The notes under the pieces were generated by a model. It made no database searches, was not told the origin of the DNA, and worked only from the letters and a program-made list of their open reading frames with translations. DNA of 64,000 nucleotides from Acrocarpospora pleiomorpha (GTDB lineage Bacteria; Actinomycetota; Actinomycetes; Streptosporangiales; Streptosporangiaceae). Positions within the stretch are counted from its first letter, which is position 1, and the number at the start of each line of letters is the position of its first letter. The translations under genes were made by a program, and so were the position numbers. The stretch covers positions 9,711 through 73,710 of the forward strand of contig NZ_BLAF01000028.1 in the NCBI RefSeq assembly GCF_009687885.1, written 5' to 3'. Positions 1 to 9,130 of this stretch are shown here, in pieces.

Positions 1-20
1 GGTGGTCGTAGGGTGAAGGC

Positions 21-962
21 ATGCCGCTGATCATTGTCACTACCTCGCCTCGGGTCGCTCCCGGTCTGTTGAGTGAGCGTGCTTGGGAGGTGCTTCGGGC
101 GGGGCGGGTGGTCACCGGGTCGGCTGAGCATCCTGTGTTGCCCTACCTTGAGGGCGTTCCCGTTGAGGTCCGTACGGATCCGGCTGGGGTTGCGGCCGAG
201 AGTTGTGAGGGCACTCTGGTGTGGCTGGCCGCGCAAGATGGGGATGAGAGCTTCTTGCGGGCGGTTGGGCATGCGGCGTTGGCGTTGGCGGAGCCGCCGG
301 AGATTGAGCTTGTGCCGGGGTCTTACGACCTTCCGGGCGCGCGAATGCTGGACATGGTCGCGGTGATGGATCGGTTGCGGCGGGAGTGCCCGTGGGACGG
401 GAAGCAGACGCACGAGTCGCTGGTGCCGTACCTGCTGGAGGAAGCCTACGAAGTGCTGGAAACGATCGAAGCGGGGGATTACCCGGCGCTGCGTGAGGAG
501 CTCGGGGATCTGCTGTTTCAGGTGGTCTTTCACGCGCGGGTCGCGCAGGAGCGGGCGGACGGGTTCGACATCGACGATGTCGCCGGAGGGATCGTGGACA
601 AGCTGGTCCGGCGGCATCCGCATGTGTTCGCCGACGTGGAGGTCGCCGACGCGGACGAGGTCAACGCCAACTGGGAGGCGATCAAGAAGGCGGAGCGGGC
701 CGCGAAGGGGAAGTCGTCGCCGCTGGACGGGGTGCCGATGGGGCAGCCCGCGCTGTCGCTGGTCGCGCAGTTGCTACGCCGGGGCGGAGATCATGCCGAG
801 TTCACGCCGGAAGGGTCGGATCTGGGAAAGCGATTGTTCGCGCTCGTCCGGGAGGCGCAGGCGGCCGGTCTCGATCCGGAGGCGGAACTGCGGGCCGTCG
901 CGAGGGCGTACAAGGCTCATGTCGTCTCAGTTGATGGACTAGATACCCGTATCGAGGAGTAG
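21..962 (+). CDS. mazG: MazG family NTP pyrophosphohydrolase
   Basis: Hydrolyses (d)NTPs to NMP and pyrophosphate, a nucleotide-pool cleaning role in the cytosol. The MazG domain covers about residues 110-205: a CPWDGKQTH start, the metal-binding LLEEAYE motif and the EELGDLLFQVVFHA helix, followed by RRHPHVF. The N-terminal 100 residues are a poorly conserved extension of the kind seen in actinobacterial MazG. 313 aa. The ATG is preceded by a GGTGAAGG ribosome-binding site. It sits 50 bp upstream of eno, an order common in actinobacteria. Confidence 0.92.
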   Translation: MPLIIVTTSPRVAPGLLSERAWEVLRAGRVVTGSAEHPVLPYLEGVPVEVRTDPAGVAAESCEGTLVWLAAQDGDESFLRAVGHAALALAEPPEIELVPGSYDLPGARMLDMVAVMDRLRRECPWDGKQTHESLVPYLLEEAYEVLETIEAGDYPALREELGDLLFQVVFHARVAQERADGFDIDDVAGGIVDKLVRRHPHVFADVEVADADEVNANWEAIKKAERAAKGKSSPLDGVPMGQPALSLVAQLLRRGGDHAEFTPEGSDLGKRLFALVREAQAAGLDPEAELRAVARAYKAHVVSVDGLDTRIEE

Positions 963-1012
963 GTCTCGGTAGGCTCTCCTCGCAAACTGTCCTTCGATTC
1001 AAGGAGTGCTTC

Positions 1013-2290
1013 GTGGCTGCCATCGAGGCCGTACACGCACGCGAGATCCTCGATTCACGCGGTAACCCCACCGTCGAGGTCGAAGTCCTGCTGGAAGACG
1101 GCAGCACCGGCCGGGCCGCGGTGCCCAGTGGCGCGTCGACCGGCAAGTTCGAAGCGGTCGAGCTCCGTGACGGGGGCTCCCGCTACAACGGTAAAGGCGT
1201 CGAGCGGGCGGTGCTCGCGGTCACCGACGAGATCCAAGATGTGATCCTCGACATGGACGCCGAAGAGCAGCGCATCATCGACCAGACGATGATCGATCTG
1301 GACGGCACCGACAACAAGTCCAAGCTGGGTGCCAACGCCATTCTCGGCGTCTCCCTGGCCGTGGCGAAGGCCGCCGCCGCCAGCGCCGACCTGCAGCTGT
1401 TCCGCTACCTCGGCGGCCCCAACGCTCACCTGCTGCCGGTCCCGATGATGAACATTCTCAACGGCGGCGCCCACGCCGACTCCAACGTGGACATCCAGGA
1501 GTTCATGATCGCGCCGATCGGCGCCGAGACGTTCTCCGAGGCCGTCCGGATCGGCACCGAGACCTACCACGCGCTCAAGTCCGTGCTCAAGGAGAAGGGC
1601 TACGCCACCGGCCTCGGCGACGAGGGCGGCTTCGCCCCCAGCCTGCCCAGCAACCGGGACGCGCTCGACCTGATCCTGGTCGCCATCGAGAAGGCCGGCT
1701 ACCGTCCCGGCGAGGACATCGCGCTCGCCCTGGACGTGGCCGCCTCCGAGTTCCACAAGGACGGCGTCTACACCATCGACGGCAAGGGCCTCAGCTCGGC
1801 CGAGCTGATCGCCTTCTACGAGGACCTGGTCAACAACTACCCGCTGGTCTCGATCGAGGACCCGCTGGACGAGTCGGACTGGGACGGCTGGAACGCGATG
1901 ACCGTCTCGCTCGGCTCGCGCGTGCAGCTGGTCGGCGACGACCTGTTCGTCACCAACCCCGAGCGGCTGGCCCGCGGCATCAAGGAGGGCACCGCCAACG
2001 CCCTGCTCGTCAAGGTCAACCAGATCGGCACCCTGACCGAGACGCTGGACGCGGTCGAGCTGGCCCACCGCAGCGGCTACCGCTGCATGATGAGCCACCG
2101 CTCCGGCGAGACCGAGGACGTGACGATCGCCGACCTCGCGGTCGCCGTCAACTGCGGCCAGATCAAGACCGGCGCGCCCGCCCGCTCGGACCGCGTCGCC
2201 AAGTACAACCAGCTGCTCCGGATCGAAGAACTCCTCGACGACGCCGCCCGTTACGCGGGTCGCGCGGCGTTCCCGCGCTACCGCGGCTAG
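1013..2290 (+). CDS. eno: Enolase (phosphopyruvate hydratase)
   Basis: Interconverts 2-phosphoglycerate and phosphoenolpyruvate in glycolysis and gluconeogenesis. Full length (425 aa). Visible motifs in order: GASTGKFEAVELRDG, the catalytic loop GDEGGFAPSL, metal ligands in SIEDPLDESDW and LVGDDLF, the catalytic lysine in LLVKVNQIGT, and the signature MMSHRSGETED. The GTG start is set by an AAGGAG box 8 bp upstream. A perfect 16-bp hairpin follows the stop, so the gene probably ends its own transcript. pckG, the gluconeogenic partner step, lies at 52.9 kb. Confidence 0.98.
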   Translation: MAAIEAVHAREILDSRGNPTVEVEVLLEDGSTGRAAVPSGASTGKFEAVELRDGGSRYNGKGVERAVLAVTDEIQDVILDMDAEEQRIIDQTMIDLDGTDNKSKLGANAILGVSLAVAKAAAASADLQLFRYLGGPNAHLLPVPMMNILNGGAHADSNVDIQEFMIAPIGAETFSEAVRIGTETYHALKSVLKEKGYATGLGDEGGFAPSLPSNRDALDLILVAIEKAGYRPGEDIALALDVAASEFHKDGVYTIDGKGLSSAELIAFYEDLVNNYPLVSIEDPLDESDWDGWNAMTVSLGSRVQLVGDDLFVTNPERLARGIKEGTANALLVKVNQIGTLTETLDAVELAHRSGYRCMMSHRSGETEDVTIADLAVAVNCGQIKTGAPARSDRVAKYNQLLRIEELLDDAARYAGRAAFPRYRG

Positions 2291-2296
2291 GTTTTG

Positions 2297-2336
2297 CGGT
2301 ACGGCTTGCGCCCAATGAGAGGCGCAAGCCGTACCG
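2297..2336 (+). terminator. Strong hairpin terminator after eno
   Basis: Perfect 16-bp inverted repeat (2297-2312 with 2321-2336) around an 8-nt loop, starting 7 bp after the eno stop. There is no long U-tract, which is usual for high-GC actinomycete terminators. It may cause attenuation rather than full isolation, since the next gene starts 17 bp later. Confidence 0.8.
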
Positions 2337-2352
2337 AACCGGCTTTGGGAGT

Positions 2353-2760
2353 GTGATGGCCAAGCGTCCACAGCTGACCGGAAGGGCGGCGATCCTCGCG
2401 GTTGTCGTGTGCGCGATCGCGATGAGCCTGGCCTATCCGGTGCGCGAGTTCATCGCGCAGCGTCGGCAGATCGCCCAGTTGGAGCAGCAGCAGGCCAAAG
2501 CACTCGGGGACCTCAGGAAACTGGAAGAGCAGCGCAAACGCCTTGAGGATCCTGATTACGTGAAGCGCCAGGCCAAAGAGAAGCTGCACTTCTGCGAACC
2601 TGGCGCCAAGTGTTATGGCGTGCTGAACGACACCGGGAAGACGCAGGCGAAGGCCGGGAAGCAGGCCGAGGGCAAGGCGCCCTGGTATGTGGCGCTCTGG
2701 GAGTCCGTCGAGGCGGCCGACAAGGGCGAAGGCAAGAAGATCACGGCAACGCGGGATTGA
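2353..2760 (+). CDS. FtsB/DivIC-family septum formation initiator
   Basis: Small bitopic cell-division protein of the FtsB/DivIC family, expected to act with FtsL/FtsQ at the septum. 135 aa: short basic N-terminus, one membrane helix at about residues 12-30, then a coiled coil (about 35-68, rich in Gln/Glu/Leu, with EQQQAK and KLEEQRKRL), then the DPDYVKRQAKEKLHFCEPGAKCY segment typical of actinobacterial members, and a Lys-rich tail. Start is GTG 2353 or the adjacent ATG 2356. Position after eno and before DUF501-ppx is conserved across actinobacteria. Confidence 0.88.
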   Translation: MMAKRPQLTGRAAILAVVVCAIAMSLAYPVREFIAQRRQIAQLEQQQAKALGDLRKLEEQRKRLEDPDYVKRQAKEKLHFCEPGAKCYGVLNDTGKTQAKAGKQAEGKAPWYVALWESVEAADKGEGKKITATRD

Positions 2761-2780
2761 CGCCCGGCACTCCGGTTGTT

Positions 2781-2862
2781 CGTGAGTCAGAGCGCCTATC
2801 GGCTTGCTCGCCGTTATCCGGCGCCGTTCAGGTTCTCACCGCACCGGCGCCAAGAGCGGTTG
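2781..2862 (-). repeat. Dispersed imperfect palindromic element, copy C
   Basis: On the minus strand this stretch reads CTTGGCGCC...GAGAA...CGGCGCCGGATAACGGCGAG, the same string as copies at 22.2 kb (A) and 41.9 kb (B). It fills the gap between the FtsB-like gene and DUF501, in opposite orientation to copies A and B. Confidence 0.6.
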
Positions 2863-2964
2863 CGGCATTCTGACCGGAGACCGGGCAGGCGCGCGGCAGA
2901 AGCTCCGGCGTCGATGGGCAACCCGCCCCGTGGCGTCGTTAGGTGTTCTCAGCGAGGGGGAACG

Positions 2965-3459
2965 ATGGTTGATCAAGGCGACCTGGCCGCGGTGGAGCGG
3001 CAGTTGGGGCGACCACCCCGGGGGGTTCGCGCGGTCGCGCACAGGTGTCCGTGTGGGCTGCCGGATGTGGTGGAGACCTCGCCTCGGTTGCCCGATGGGT
3101 CGCCGTTTCCGACCTTGTTCTACCTGACCTGTCCTAAGGCGGCGTCGGCCATCGGGACGCTGGAGGCGTCCGGGTTGATGCGGGAGATGACGGCTCGGCT
3201 GGAGGATCCCGAGCTGGCGGCCGCCTATCGGGTCGCGCATGAGGACTATGTGGCTCGGCGGGACAAGGCGGCGGCTGAGGATGGGCTTGCGCCGCTGCCG
3301 CGGGATATGCAGACGGCCGGGGGTATGCCTGACCGGGTGAAGTGTTTGCATGCACTGGTCGGCCACGAACTGGCGGTGCCCGGAATCAACCCGTTCGGGC
3401 GGGAGGCTTTGGACCTGCTGCCCGACTGGTGGTCTGATGGGCCTTGCTGCGCGGACTAA
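2965..3459 (+). CDS. DUF501 domain-containing protein
   Basis: Conserved actinobacterial protein of unknown function (DUF501), 164 aa, soluble. Recognisable by HRCPCGLPDVVETSPRLPDG and FPTLFYLTCPKA near the N-terminus; these cysteines could bind a metal, but nothing shows it here. ATG 2965 is chosen because a GAGGGGG box lies 4-10 bp upstream; the reading frame is open further upstream, but that part has no conserved sequence and overlaps the dispersed repeat. It lies 15 bp before ppx, so the two are probably cotranscribed. Confidence 0.88.
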   Translation: MVDQGDLAAVERQLGRPPRGVRAVAHRCPCGLPDVVETSPRLPDGSPFPTLFYLTCPKAASAIGTLEASGLMREMTARLEDPELAAAYRVAHEDYVARRDKAAAEDGLAPLPRDMQTAGGMPDRVKCLHALVGHELAVPGINPFGREALDLLPDWWSDGPCCAD

Positions 3460-3474
3460 CCCTCGGAGGCATAC

Positions 3475-4455
3475 ATGAGTCGGGTGGCGGCCATCGACTG
3501 CGGGACGAACTCGGTTCGCTTGCTGATCACGGACATCAAGGGCGACACCCAGACCGACCTGGAACGGCGCATGGAGATCGTCCGGCTGGGTCAGGGCGTC
3601 GATCGCACCGGAATGCTCGCGCCTGACGCCCTGCAGCGTACGTTCGACGCGATGTGCGAATACCGCCGGCTGATCCGGCGGCACGCGGCTCCGCCCCTGG
3701 CCGGTCCGGTGGGGTTGTTCGTCCCGAGCGCCGGAGTGGCGACGACGGGCCTGCAGTGCGCCGACCTCATGCCGGTCCGCGTAGTCGCCACCTCGGCCAC
3801 CCGGGACGCCACCAACCGCGCCGACTTCGTCGCTGGCGTACGCGAGATCTTCGGCGTGGACCCCGAGGTCATCACCGGCCATGAGGAAGCCGAACTCTCC
3901 TTCACCGGCGCCACCCGATCGCTCCCCGGCATCGAACCCCCCTATCTGGTCGTGGACATCGGCGGCGGTTCAACCGAATTCGTCCTCGGCGATACGTCCG
4001 TGGACGCGGCGCTCTCCGTGGATATCGGCTGTGTACGCCTCACCGAACGTCACACGGGACCTGACGGCCTGGACGTGGCCGGGGTCATCCGCGACGTCGA
4101 AGCGGCGCTGGCCCAGGTGGAACAAGTCGTCCCCATCCGCACCGCCAAGACCTTGATCGGCCTGGCGGGTTCCGTCACCACCGTCGCCGGAATGGCCCTC
4201 GACCTCCCCGAATACGACCCCGAGAAGATCCACCACGCCCGCATTCCCGCCGCCCAGGTCCACGAGATCGCCTCCCGGCTACCCCAGATGACCCACGAGC
4301 AGCGCGCCGCCATCCCTGTCATGCACCCCGGCCGGGTGGACGTCATCAGCACCGGCGCCACCATCCTCGACCAGATCATGCGCCACTACGACTTCCCTGA
4401 CGTGGTCGTCAGCGAACACGACATCCTCGACGGAATCGCCTGGTCCATCGCATAA
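3475..4455 (+). CDS. ppx: Ppx/GppA family exopolyphosphatase
   Basis: Removes terminal phosphate from polyphosphate or hydrolyses pppGpp. ASKHA fold: phosphate-1 loop AAIDCGTNSVRLLI at the N-terminus, TSATRDATN near residue 100, and phosphate-2 loop VVDIGGGSTEFVLG at about residue 160. 326 aa is the short actinobacterial form (Ppx1-like) without the C-terminal HD domain. The CGGAGG box before ATG 3475 fixes the start. Confidence 0.92.
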   Translation: MSRVAAIDCGTNSVRLLITDIKGDTQTDLERRMEIVRLGQGVDRTGMLAPDALQRTFDAMCEYRRLIRRHAAPPLAGPVGLFVPSAGVATTGLQCADLMPVRVVATSATRDATNRADFVAGVREIFGVDPEVITGHEEAELSFTGATRSLPGIEPPYLVVDIGGGSTEFVLGDTSVDAALSVDIGCVRLTERHTGPDGLDVAGVIRDVEAALAQVEQVVPIRTAKTLIGLAGSVTTVAGMALDLPEYDPEKIHHARIPAAQVHEIASRLPQMTHEQRAAIPVMHPGRVDVISTGATILDQIMRHYDFPDVVVSEHDILDGIAWSIA

Positions 4456-4495
4456 CCCCTGGACGCGAGGGTGGGGAACAGCCACTTGCCGCTAG

Positions 4496-4514
4496 TGCGC
4501 ATTGCGCAGTACTG
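4496..4514. promoter_or_regulatory. Candidate operator in front of padR
   Basis: Two short palindromes side by side, TGCGCA-T-TGCGCA (4496-4508) and CAGTACTG (4507-4514), end 8 bp before the GTG start of the PadR gene. PadR proteins commonly repress their own promoter, so autoregulation is a reasonable inference. No ribosome-binding site is visible, which suggests a leaderless or very short leader transcript. Confidence 0.35.
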
Positions 4515-4522
4515 TGCGGTGC

Positions 4523-4849
4523 GTGGATAGCAGTCAGCTTCTTAAGGGTGTGCTTGACGTGGCCGTGCTGGCGGTCCTTCATGAGCGCGACAGCTACGGC
4601 TACGACGTGGTCCGGCGGTTGCGTGAGGCGGGGTTGGAGGACGTGGGGGACGCGTCCGTTTATGGCACGCTTCGGCGGCTCTTCAAGGCGGGGGCGCTCA
4701 CGTCGTATGTGGTGGCCTCGGATGAAGGGCCGCATCGGAAGTATTACGGGCTCAACAGCGTGGGACGGACCCAGTTGACCGAGTCCGCGGCCACGTGGAC
4801 GGCTTTCGCCGCGACCATGAACGATCTGCTCAAGGAGGTGCACGCGTGA
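4523..4849 (+). CDS. PadR family transcriptional regulator
   Basis: Winged-helix DNA-binding protein (108 aa). The PadR domain shows LLKGVLDVAVLAVL, YGYDVVRRLREAGL, SVYGTLRRLFKAGALTSYV and the wing GPHRKYYGLN. Start GTG 4523 is chosen because the PadR fold begins there (DSSQLLKG). The stop overlaps the ATG of the next gene by one base, so it is translationally coupled to a membrane protein with a HAAS-type N-terminus. That pairing (PadR plus HAAS-signalling membrane protein) is common in Gram-positive bacteria. Confidence 0.88.
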   Translation: MDSSQLLKGVLDVAVLAVLHERDSYGYDVVRRLREAGLEDVGDASVYGTLRRLFKAGALTSYVVASDEGPHRKYYGLNSVGRTQLTESAATWTAFAATMNDLLKEVHA

Positions 4850-5787
4850 TGAATCCGAACGAGTATGCGCAGGCCGTACGGGACGCGCTCGCCGACCTCC
4901 CGGCGGCGGATCTGGAGGAGCTCGTCGAGGATCTGGACGATCATCTGGCGGAGGTGGCGGCCGAGTCCGACGTACCGCTGGAGGAACGGCTCGGGTCGCC
5001 GGAGGCGTACGCGGCGGAGTTGCGGGCCGCCTACGGGGGCAGGCCCGAGGATCGGGTGCCGGTCCGGCCGGGTGTGCGCACGCGGGTGGGGTCCTGGGCG
5101 GCTGGGACGGTGGCGCGGGCGCACACGAGGGCGTCGCGGTTCCCGCCCTACCGGCAGGTATCGGGCTTCATGCCGGACTTACGCCCCGCTTGGTGGGTGC
5201 TGCGCGGTTACGCGCTCGGGCTGCTGCTGGTTTCGATTTCGACAGGTTCGACGCAGTTCGTGCCGGAGAGCATCGGCGCGTGGCTGTTCACGCTGGCCGC
5301 CATCTGGCTGTCGGTATGGATCGGGCGGCGGGCGCGGCAGGGCGGATGGGGGCGCACGCTGCTGGTCGCCGTCAACGTGTTCGCCGGGTTCTTGTTCGTG
5401 GGCGGCATGGTGGCCGTCGCCGAATGGAACGGCCAGAGCGAGTTCACCTCGTATGCGCCTGTGGTCCAGGTCGGGATAAGCGGGAGCGAGGTGTACAACA
5501 TCTACCCGTACGCCAAGGATGGAACCCCGCTCCAGGATGTGCGCCTCTTCGACCAGGACGGCAGACCGATCACCTTAAATCCGGAAATGAACGGATATGT
5601 GATAGATCAGCGCTGTCTGGCTGGACCGGCGCCTCGCAACGAATACCCACTGCCGCTGCGGCGTGATCCTTACATCGTCGAATGGGACCTGAAGAGGCGC
5701 GTATCGGTGGTGCCCACACCGGAAGCGACCCCATGCGCGACGCCCGCCCCAACCCCGACTCCTACGCCTTCGCCTTCGGCTCGTTGA
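4849..5787 (+). CDS. HAAS-type membrane protein with two TTA codons
   Basis: Probable signalling or envelope membrane protein, 312 aa. Residues 1-65 resemble the HAAS/DUF1700 helical domain (NEYAQAVRDALADLP, LEELVEDLDDHLAE, GSPEAYAAELRAAYG). Three hydrophobic segments follow at about 115-131, 139-156 and 163-187, then an extracytoplasmic domain and a Thr/Pro tail. Two in-frame TTA codons (5179-5181 and 5575-5577) are rare in such genomes and could make expression depend on a UAA-reading tRNA. The 3' end overlaps the convergent P450 gene by 26 bp. Exact function unknown. Confidence 0.75.
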   Translation: MNPNEYAQAVRDALADLPAADLEELVEDLDDHLAEVAAESDVPLEERLGSPEAYAAELRAAYGGRPEDRVPVRPGVRTRVGSWAAGTVARAHTRASRFPPYRQVSGFMPDLRPAWWVLRGYALGLLLVSISTGSTQFVPESIGAWLFTLAAIWLSVWIGRRARQGGWGRTLLVAVNVFAGFLFVGGMVAVAEWNGQSEFTSYAPVVQVGISGSEVYNIYPYAKDGTPLQDVRLFDQDGRPITLNPEMNGYVIDQRCLAGPAPRNEYPLPLRRDPYIVEWDLKRRVSVVPTPEATPCATPAPTPTPTPSPSAR

Positions 5788-6967
5788 GGCGGACCGGCAA
5801 CGAGAACAGCCCTCGCATGATCGCGCTCGGCCACCAGGTGAGCTGGTCAGGGTCGGTGGCCAGCGCGAGATCGGGGTAACGCCTGAGCAGGCTGCCGATG
5901 GCCACCTCACCCTCGATCTTGGCCAGGGCCGCGCCGATGCAGTAGTGCGGCCCCCGCCCGAACGCCAGATGCGGTACGCCGATCCGGCCCGGCGTGAACG
6001 CGTCCGGGTCGGGGAAGGCGGCCGGGTCGCGGTTGGCGGCCAGCAGGGAGATCAGGATCGGCTCGCCCGGGAGCATCTCCTGGCCGCCGATGACCACGGG
6101 TTCGGTGGGGAAACGCCAGGTCGCGTTCCGTACCGGGCCGTCGTAGCGGAGCATCTCGTCGATGACGTCCGGCAGCAGATCGGGGTCGGCCCGGACGGCG
6201 GCCAGCTGCTCCGGATGGCGAAGCAGCGCGAGCAGCCCGTTGCCGATCAGCGCGACCGTGGTCTCGTGCCCGGCGATCAGCAGCAGGAACGCGGTCGAGG
6301 TCAGCTCGTCGGGCGTGATGTCCGGCCGCCGTACCAGCTCGGTCAGCAGGTCGTCGCCGGGATGGGTACGTTTGCCCGCGACCAGGTCGGCCAGGAACAA
6401 TTCCAGCGCGTCGGTGGCTTTGGTGATCTCCTCGACAGCCGAGGCGGCCGCGGAGTCGATCACCGAGGCGTGGTGGTGGAACGTGGCCCGATCCGCCTCC
6501 GGCACCCCCAGCAGATCGCAGATGATCGCGATCGGCAGCGGATACGCCAGGTCGGTGACGAGATCCACCTCGTCCTTGCCCGCCATCGCGGCCAGCAGCG
6601 TCTCCGTCACCTCCTGCGTGCGCTCCCGCAGCCCCGCGATCCGCCGCGGCGTGAACGCGGCGCTCACCAGCCGCCGCAACCGGGGATGATCGGGCTGGTC
6701 GGCGTTGAGCATGTGCCGCGCCAGCGACGGCCGGTGATCCAGCGGCAGCCCCAGACTCGCGGCCCGCCACTCCGGCGACCCCCGCTCCGGATCCTTGGCC
6801 AGCGCCGGATGGCTCAGCGCGACGGCCGCGTCCTCGTAGCGGGTCACCAGCCACGCCTCACAGCCCGGCAACGGCACCCGGGTCACCGGCGCGTTGCGCC
6901 GGAGCCAGTCATAGGCGGGGTACGGATCGGCGTCGAACGCGGGTCCGAACATCGGGGGGATAGCCAC
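5762..6967 (-). CDS. Cytochrome P450
   Basis: Heme-thiolate monooxygenase of the actinomycete CYP105/107 type, 401 aa. I-helix oxygen motif LLIAGHETT, K-helix ExxR (EMLRYDGPV), and the heme-binding loop FGRGPHYCIGAALA with the Cys ligand. GTG 6967 is chosen because an AGGAA box precedes it and the family N-terminus (FDADPYPAYDWLRRN) follows at once. No ferredoxin or biosynthetic partner is adjacent, so the substrate cannot be inferred. Confidence 0.92.
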   Translation of the reverse strand: MAIPPMFGPAFDADPYPAYDWLRRNAPVTRVPLPGCEAWLVTRYEDAAVALSHPALAKDPERGSPEWRAASLGLPLDHRPSLARHMLNADQPDHPRLRRLVSAAFTPRRIAGLRERTQEVTETLLAAMAGKDEVDLVTDLAYPLPIAIICDLLGVPEADRATFHHHASVIDSAAASAVEEITKATDALELFLADLVAGKRTHPGDDLLTELVRRPDITPDELTSTAFLLLIAGHETTVALIGNGLLALLRHPEQLAAVRADPDLLPDVIDEMLRYDGPVRNATWRFPTEPVVIGGQEMLPGEPILISLLAANRDPAAFPDPDAFTPGRIGVPHLAFGRGPHYCIGAALAKIEGEVAIGSLLRRYPDLALATDPDQLTWWPSAIMRGLFSLPVRLNEPKAKA

Positions 6968-7030
6968 GCCGCCATTCCTACCCAACTCCTCCCGAAATGG
7001 ATCACATGATCGCGTGGGAGGCTGGGTCGT

Positions 7031-7807
7031 ATGAGTTGTGTACCTCCGGGGACCGGTTGGCCCGACGATCCCGCTTCGGCGGATACGCCGGTCGCGCGGG
7101 ATGCGGCGGAGGTGGTGGAGCTCGCGGGTGGGAGCCGTACGCTGCGGGAATTGCTGGCTCGGGAGTCGGTTTGTCGGGCTTGTCCTCGGTTGGTGGCGTG
7201 GCGGGAGGAGGTCGCGGAGGTCAAGCGGCGGGCGTTCGCGGAGGAGACGTATTGGGGGCGGCCGATCGCGGGGTGGGGGGATGACGACCCTCGGGTGTTG
7301 ATTGTCGGGCTTGCTCCGGCGGCTCATGGGGGGAATCGGACCGGGCGGATATTTACCGGGGATCGGAGCGGGGACTGGCTGTTTCGGGCGTTGTATCGGG
7401 TTGGGCTGGCCGTACAGGAGACGAGCACGCACGCCGGGGACGGGCAGCGGCTGATCGGCGCCCGGATGGTGGCGACGGTGCGCTGCGCGCCGCCGGCGAA
7501 CAAGCCGACGCCGCAGGAGCGGGACGCGTGCGCGCCGTGGCTGCTGCGGGAGCTGGGGTTCACCCGGCCGAAGGTGATCGTCGCGCTGGGCGGGTTCGCG
7601 TGGCAGGCGATCTGGCCCGCGCTGGGTTCAGCTGGGTACGCGTTGCCCCGGCCCAGGCCCCGGTTCGGGCATGGGGTCGAGGTTCCGGTCGGGGACGCGG
7701 TGCTGCTCGGCTGCTACCACCCGAGCCAGCAGAACACGTTCACCGGCCGCGTCACGGCCGAGATGCTGGAAACGATCTTCAAGAGGGCCCTCGAACTGAG
7801 CGTCTAA
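7031..7807 (+). CDS. Family 5 uracil-DNA glycosylase (UdgB type)
   Basis: DNA repair enzyme that removes uracil and related deaminated bases. 258 aa. Iron-sulfur cluster cysteines are seen in CRACPRL, VRCAPP and RDACAPWL. The active-site region VLIVGLAPAAHGGNRTGRIFTGD replaces the Asp motif of family 1 UDG and marks family 5. The C-terminal GCYHPSQQNT carries the conserved His. Start ATG 7031. Divergent from the P450 gene; convergent with the methyltransferase, whose stop overlaps by 4 bp. Confidence 0.9.
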   Translation: MSCVPPGTGWPDDPASADTPVARDAAEVVELAGGSRTLRELLARESVCRACPRLVAWREEVAEVKRRAFAEETYWGRPIAGWGDDDPRVLIVGLAPAAHGGNRTGRIFTGDRSGDWLFRALYRVGLAVQETSTHAGDGQRLIGARMVATVRCAPPANKPTPQERDACAPWLLRELGFTRPKVIVALGGFAWQAIWPALGSAGYALPRPRPRFGHGVEVPVGDAVLLGCYHPSQQNTFTGRVTAEMLETIFKRALELSV

Positions 7808-8814
7808 TCCGGCAGGAACTCGACGATGGAACGGGACCGGGCGGACGTGACCGCGCCACGGGCGAGGCCGGCAACGCGCGCGAGGTCGGTGAGCTTGTCG
7901 AGGCTTCGTTCTCGGCCGAGGACGTAGGCGAGCATGCGCAGGTCCATCTCGGTGCTGACAGACTCAGCGTGCTCGGTGCCGGTGTCTTCGATGACGATGA
8001 CCTTGCCGTTGGGCCGTGCGGCGTGCGCGCAGTTCCGGAGAATACGGAGCGCGTCGTCATCGTCCCAGTCGTGGATCACCCTGGAGAGGATGTAGCCGCC
8101 CGCGCCGACCGGGAGCGGGTCGAAGAAGCTCCCGGTCTGGGTACGGCCGCGATCGGCGAGACCGGCCGCCGCCAAGGCCCGGGCGGCGGTGGCAGCCGGC
8201 GATGCGAGGTCGAGCACGGTTCCCCGCAGGGTGGGATGGGCGCGCAGCAAGGCGATCAGCAGCGACCCGTCGCCGCCGCCCACATCGACGACCTCGCCGA
8301 GGGCGGACCAGTCGTACGCGGCCGCGACCAATGGCGCTTCAGTGTTCAGCTGGCGGCCCATCAACGCGTCGAAGGACGCGTTCCTGCCGGGATGCTCGGC
8401 GAGGTCCTCCCAGAACCCGCGCCCGAAATGCCGGGGAAAGGCTGGCTCACCGGTGCGAACCGTGTGCAACAGCTCCACCACCGACATGTCGGCATGCCCG
8501 ACGGCGCCCTCCAGATCGATCCACGCCCGAATGCCCTCCGGGTGATCGTCGCGCAGCCACTGCCCCGCATCGGTCAACGCGTAGGCGCCGTCCTCGTCGC
8601 GTCGCAGAAAGCCAGCGGTAACGAGGTGATCCAGCACTCGGACGAGCGGATCGGCCGCCACAGCGAGACGGGCGGCGAGCTCCGGCCCCGAGGTCACTCC
8701 GGCGGTGATCGCATCCGCGACCCGCAACGTCGCCGCCACCCGCACCGCCATCGGCGTGATCAGATCGGCCGCCGCCCACAGCGACCCACCCCACGCCTGC
8801 TCCTGCTCCGTCAC
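7804..8814 (-). CDS. SAM-dependent O-methyltransferase
   Basis: Small-molecule O-methyltransferase of the Methyltransf_2 type (polyketide and phenolic OMTs such as DnrK are relatives), 336 aa. An N-terminal winged-helix dimerisation domain is followed by SAM motif I VDVGGGDGSLLIALL, motif II-like DLASPAA, and the catalytic-base region RVIHDWDDDDALRIL. GTG 8814 is chosen over the upstream ATG because AAGGGAGG lies 6 bp before it. It may act with the nearby P450 on a secondary metabolite, but no cluster is visible. Confidence 0.87.
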   Translation of the reverse strand: MTEQEQAWGGSLWAAADLITPMAVRVAATLRVADAITAGVTSGPELAARLAVAADPLVRVLDHLVTAGFLRRDEDGAYALTDAGQWLRDDHPEGIRAWIDLEGAVGHADMSVVELLHTVRTGEPAFPRHFGRGFWEDLAEHPGRNASFDALMGRQLNTEAPLVAAAYDWSALGEVVDVGGGDGSLLIALLRAHPTLRGTVLDLASPAATAARALAAAGLADRGRTQTGSFFDPLPVGAGGYILSRVIHDWDDDDALRILRNCAHAARPNGKVIVIEDTGTEHAESVSTEMDLRMLAYVLGRERSLDKLTDLARVAGLARGAVTSARSRSIVEFLPD

Positions 8815-9130
8815 CTCAGCCTCCCTTTGCCCGCGATGCACCTCCCGCGCATCAAGCCGGACATGCCGAACCTATCCAGTCGAAACCGAGCCCGGGAACA
8901 CACCTTGCGCATCGAACTTGGCAGGGCGGTGAGACTCTGCCGGGCCACGCTGCCGGTCACATGCCCTTGCTCGCGCTGATGCACGGGGTGCTCGTCCGGA
9001 CGCCTGCCCCCCGCGACGCGGCCAGTGGTTGACGGCACCGACGACGAGGGTCGGCCAGCAGTGGCGATGGAGGACGAGGGTCGGCCGGCTGGCGGCAACG
9101 GCATCCCGCATGATCGAGCGCGGCACTGAG

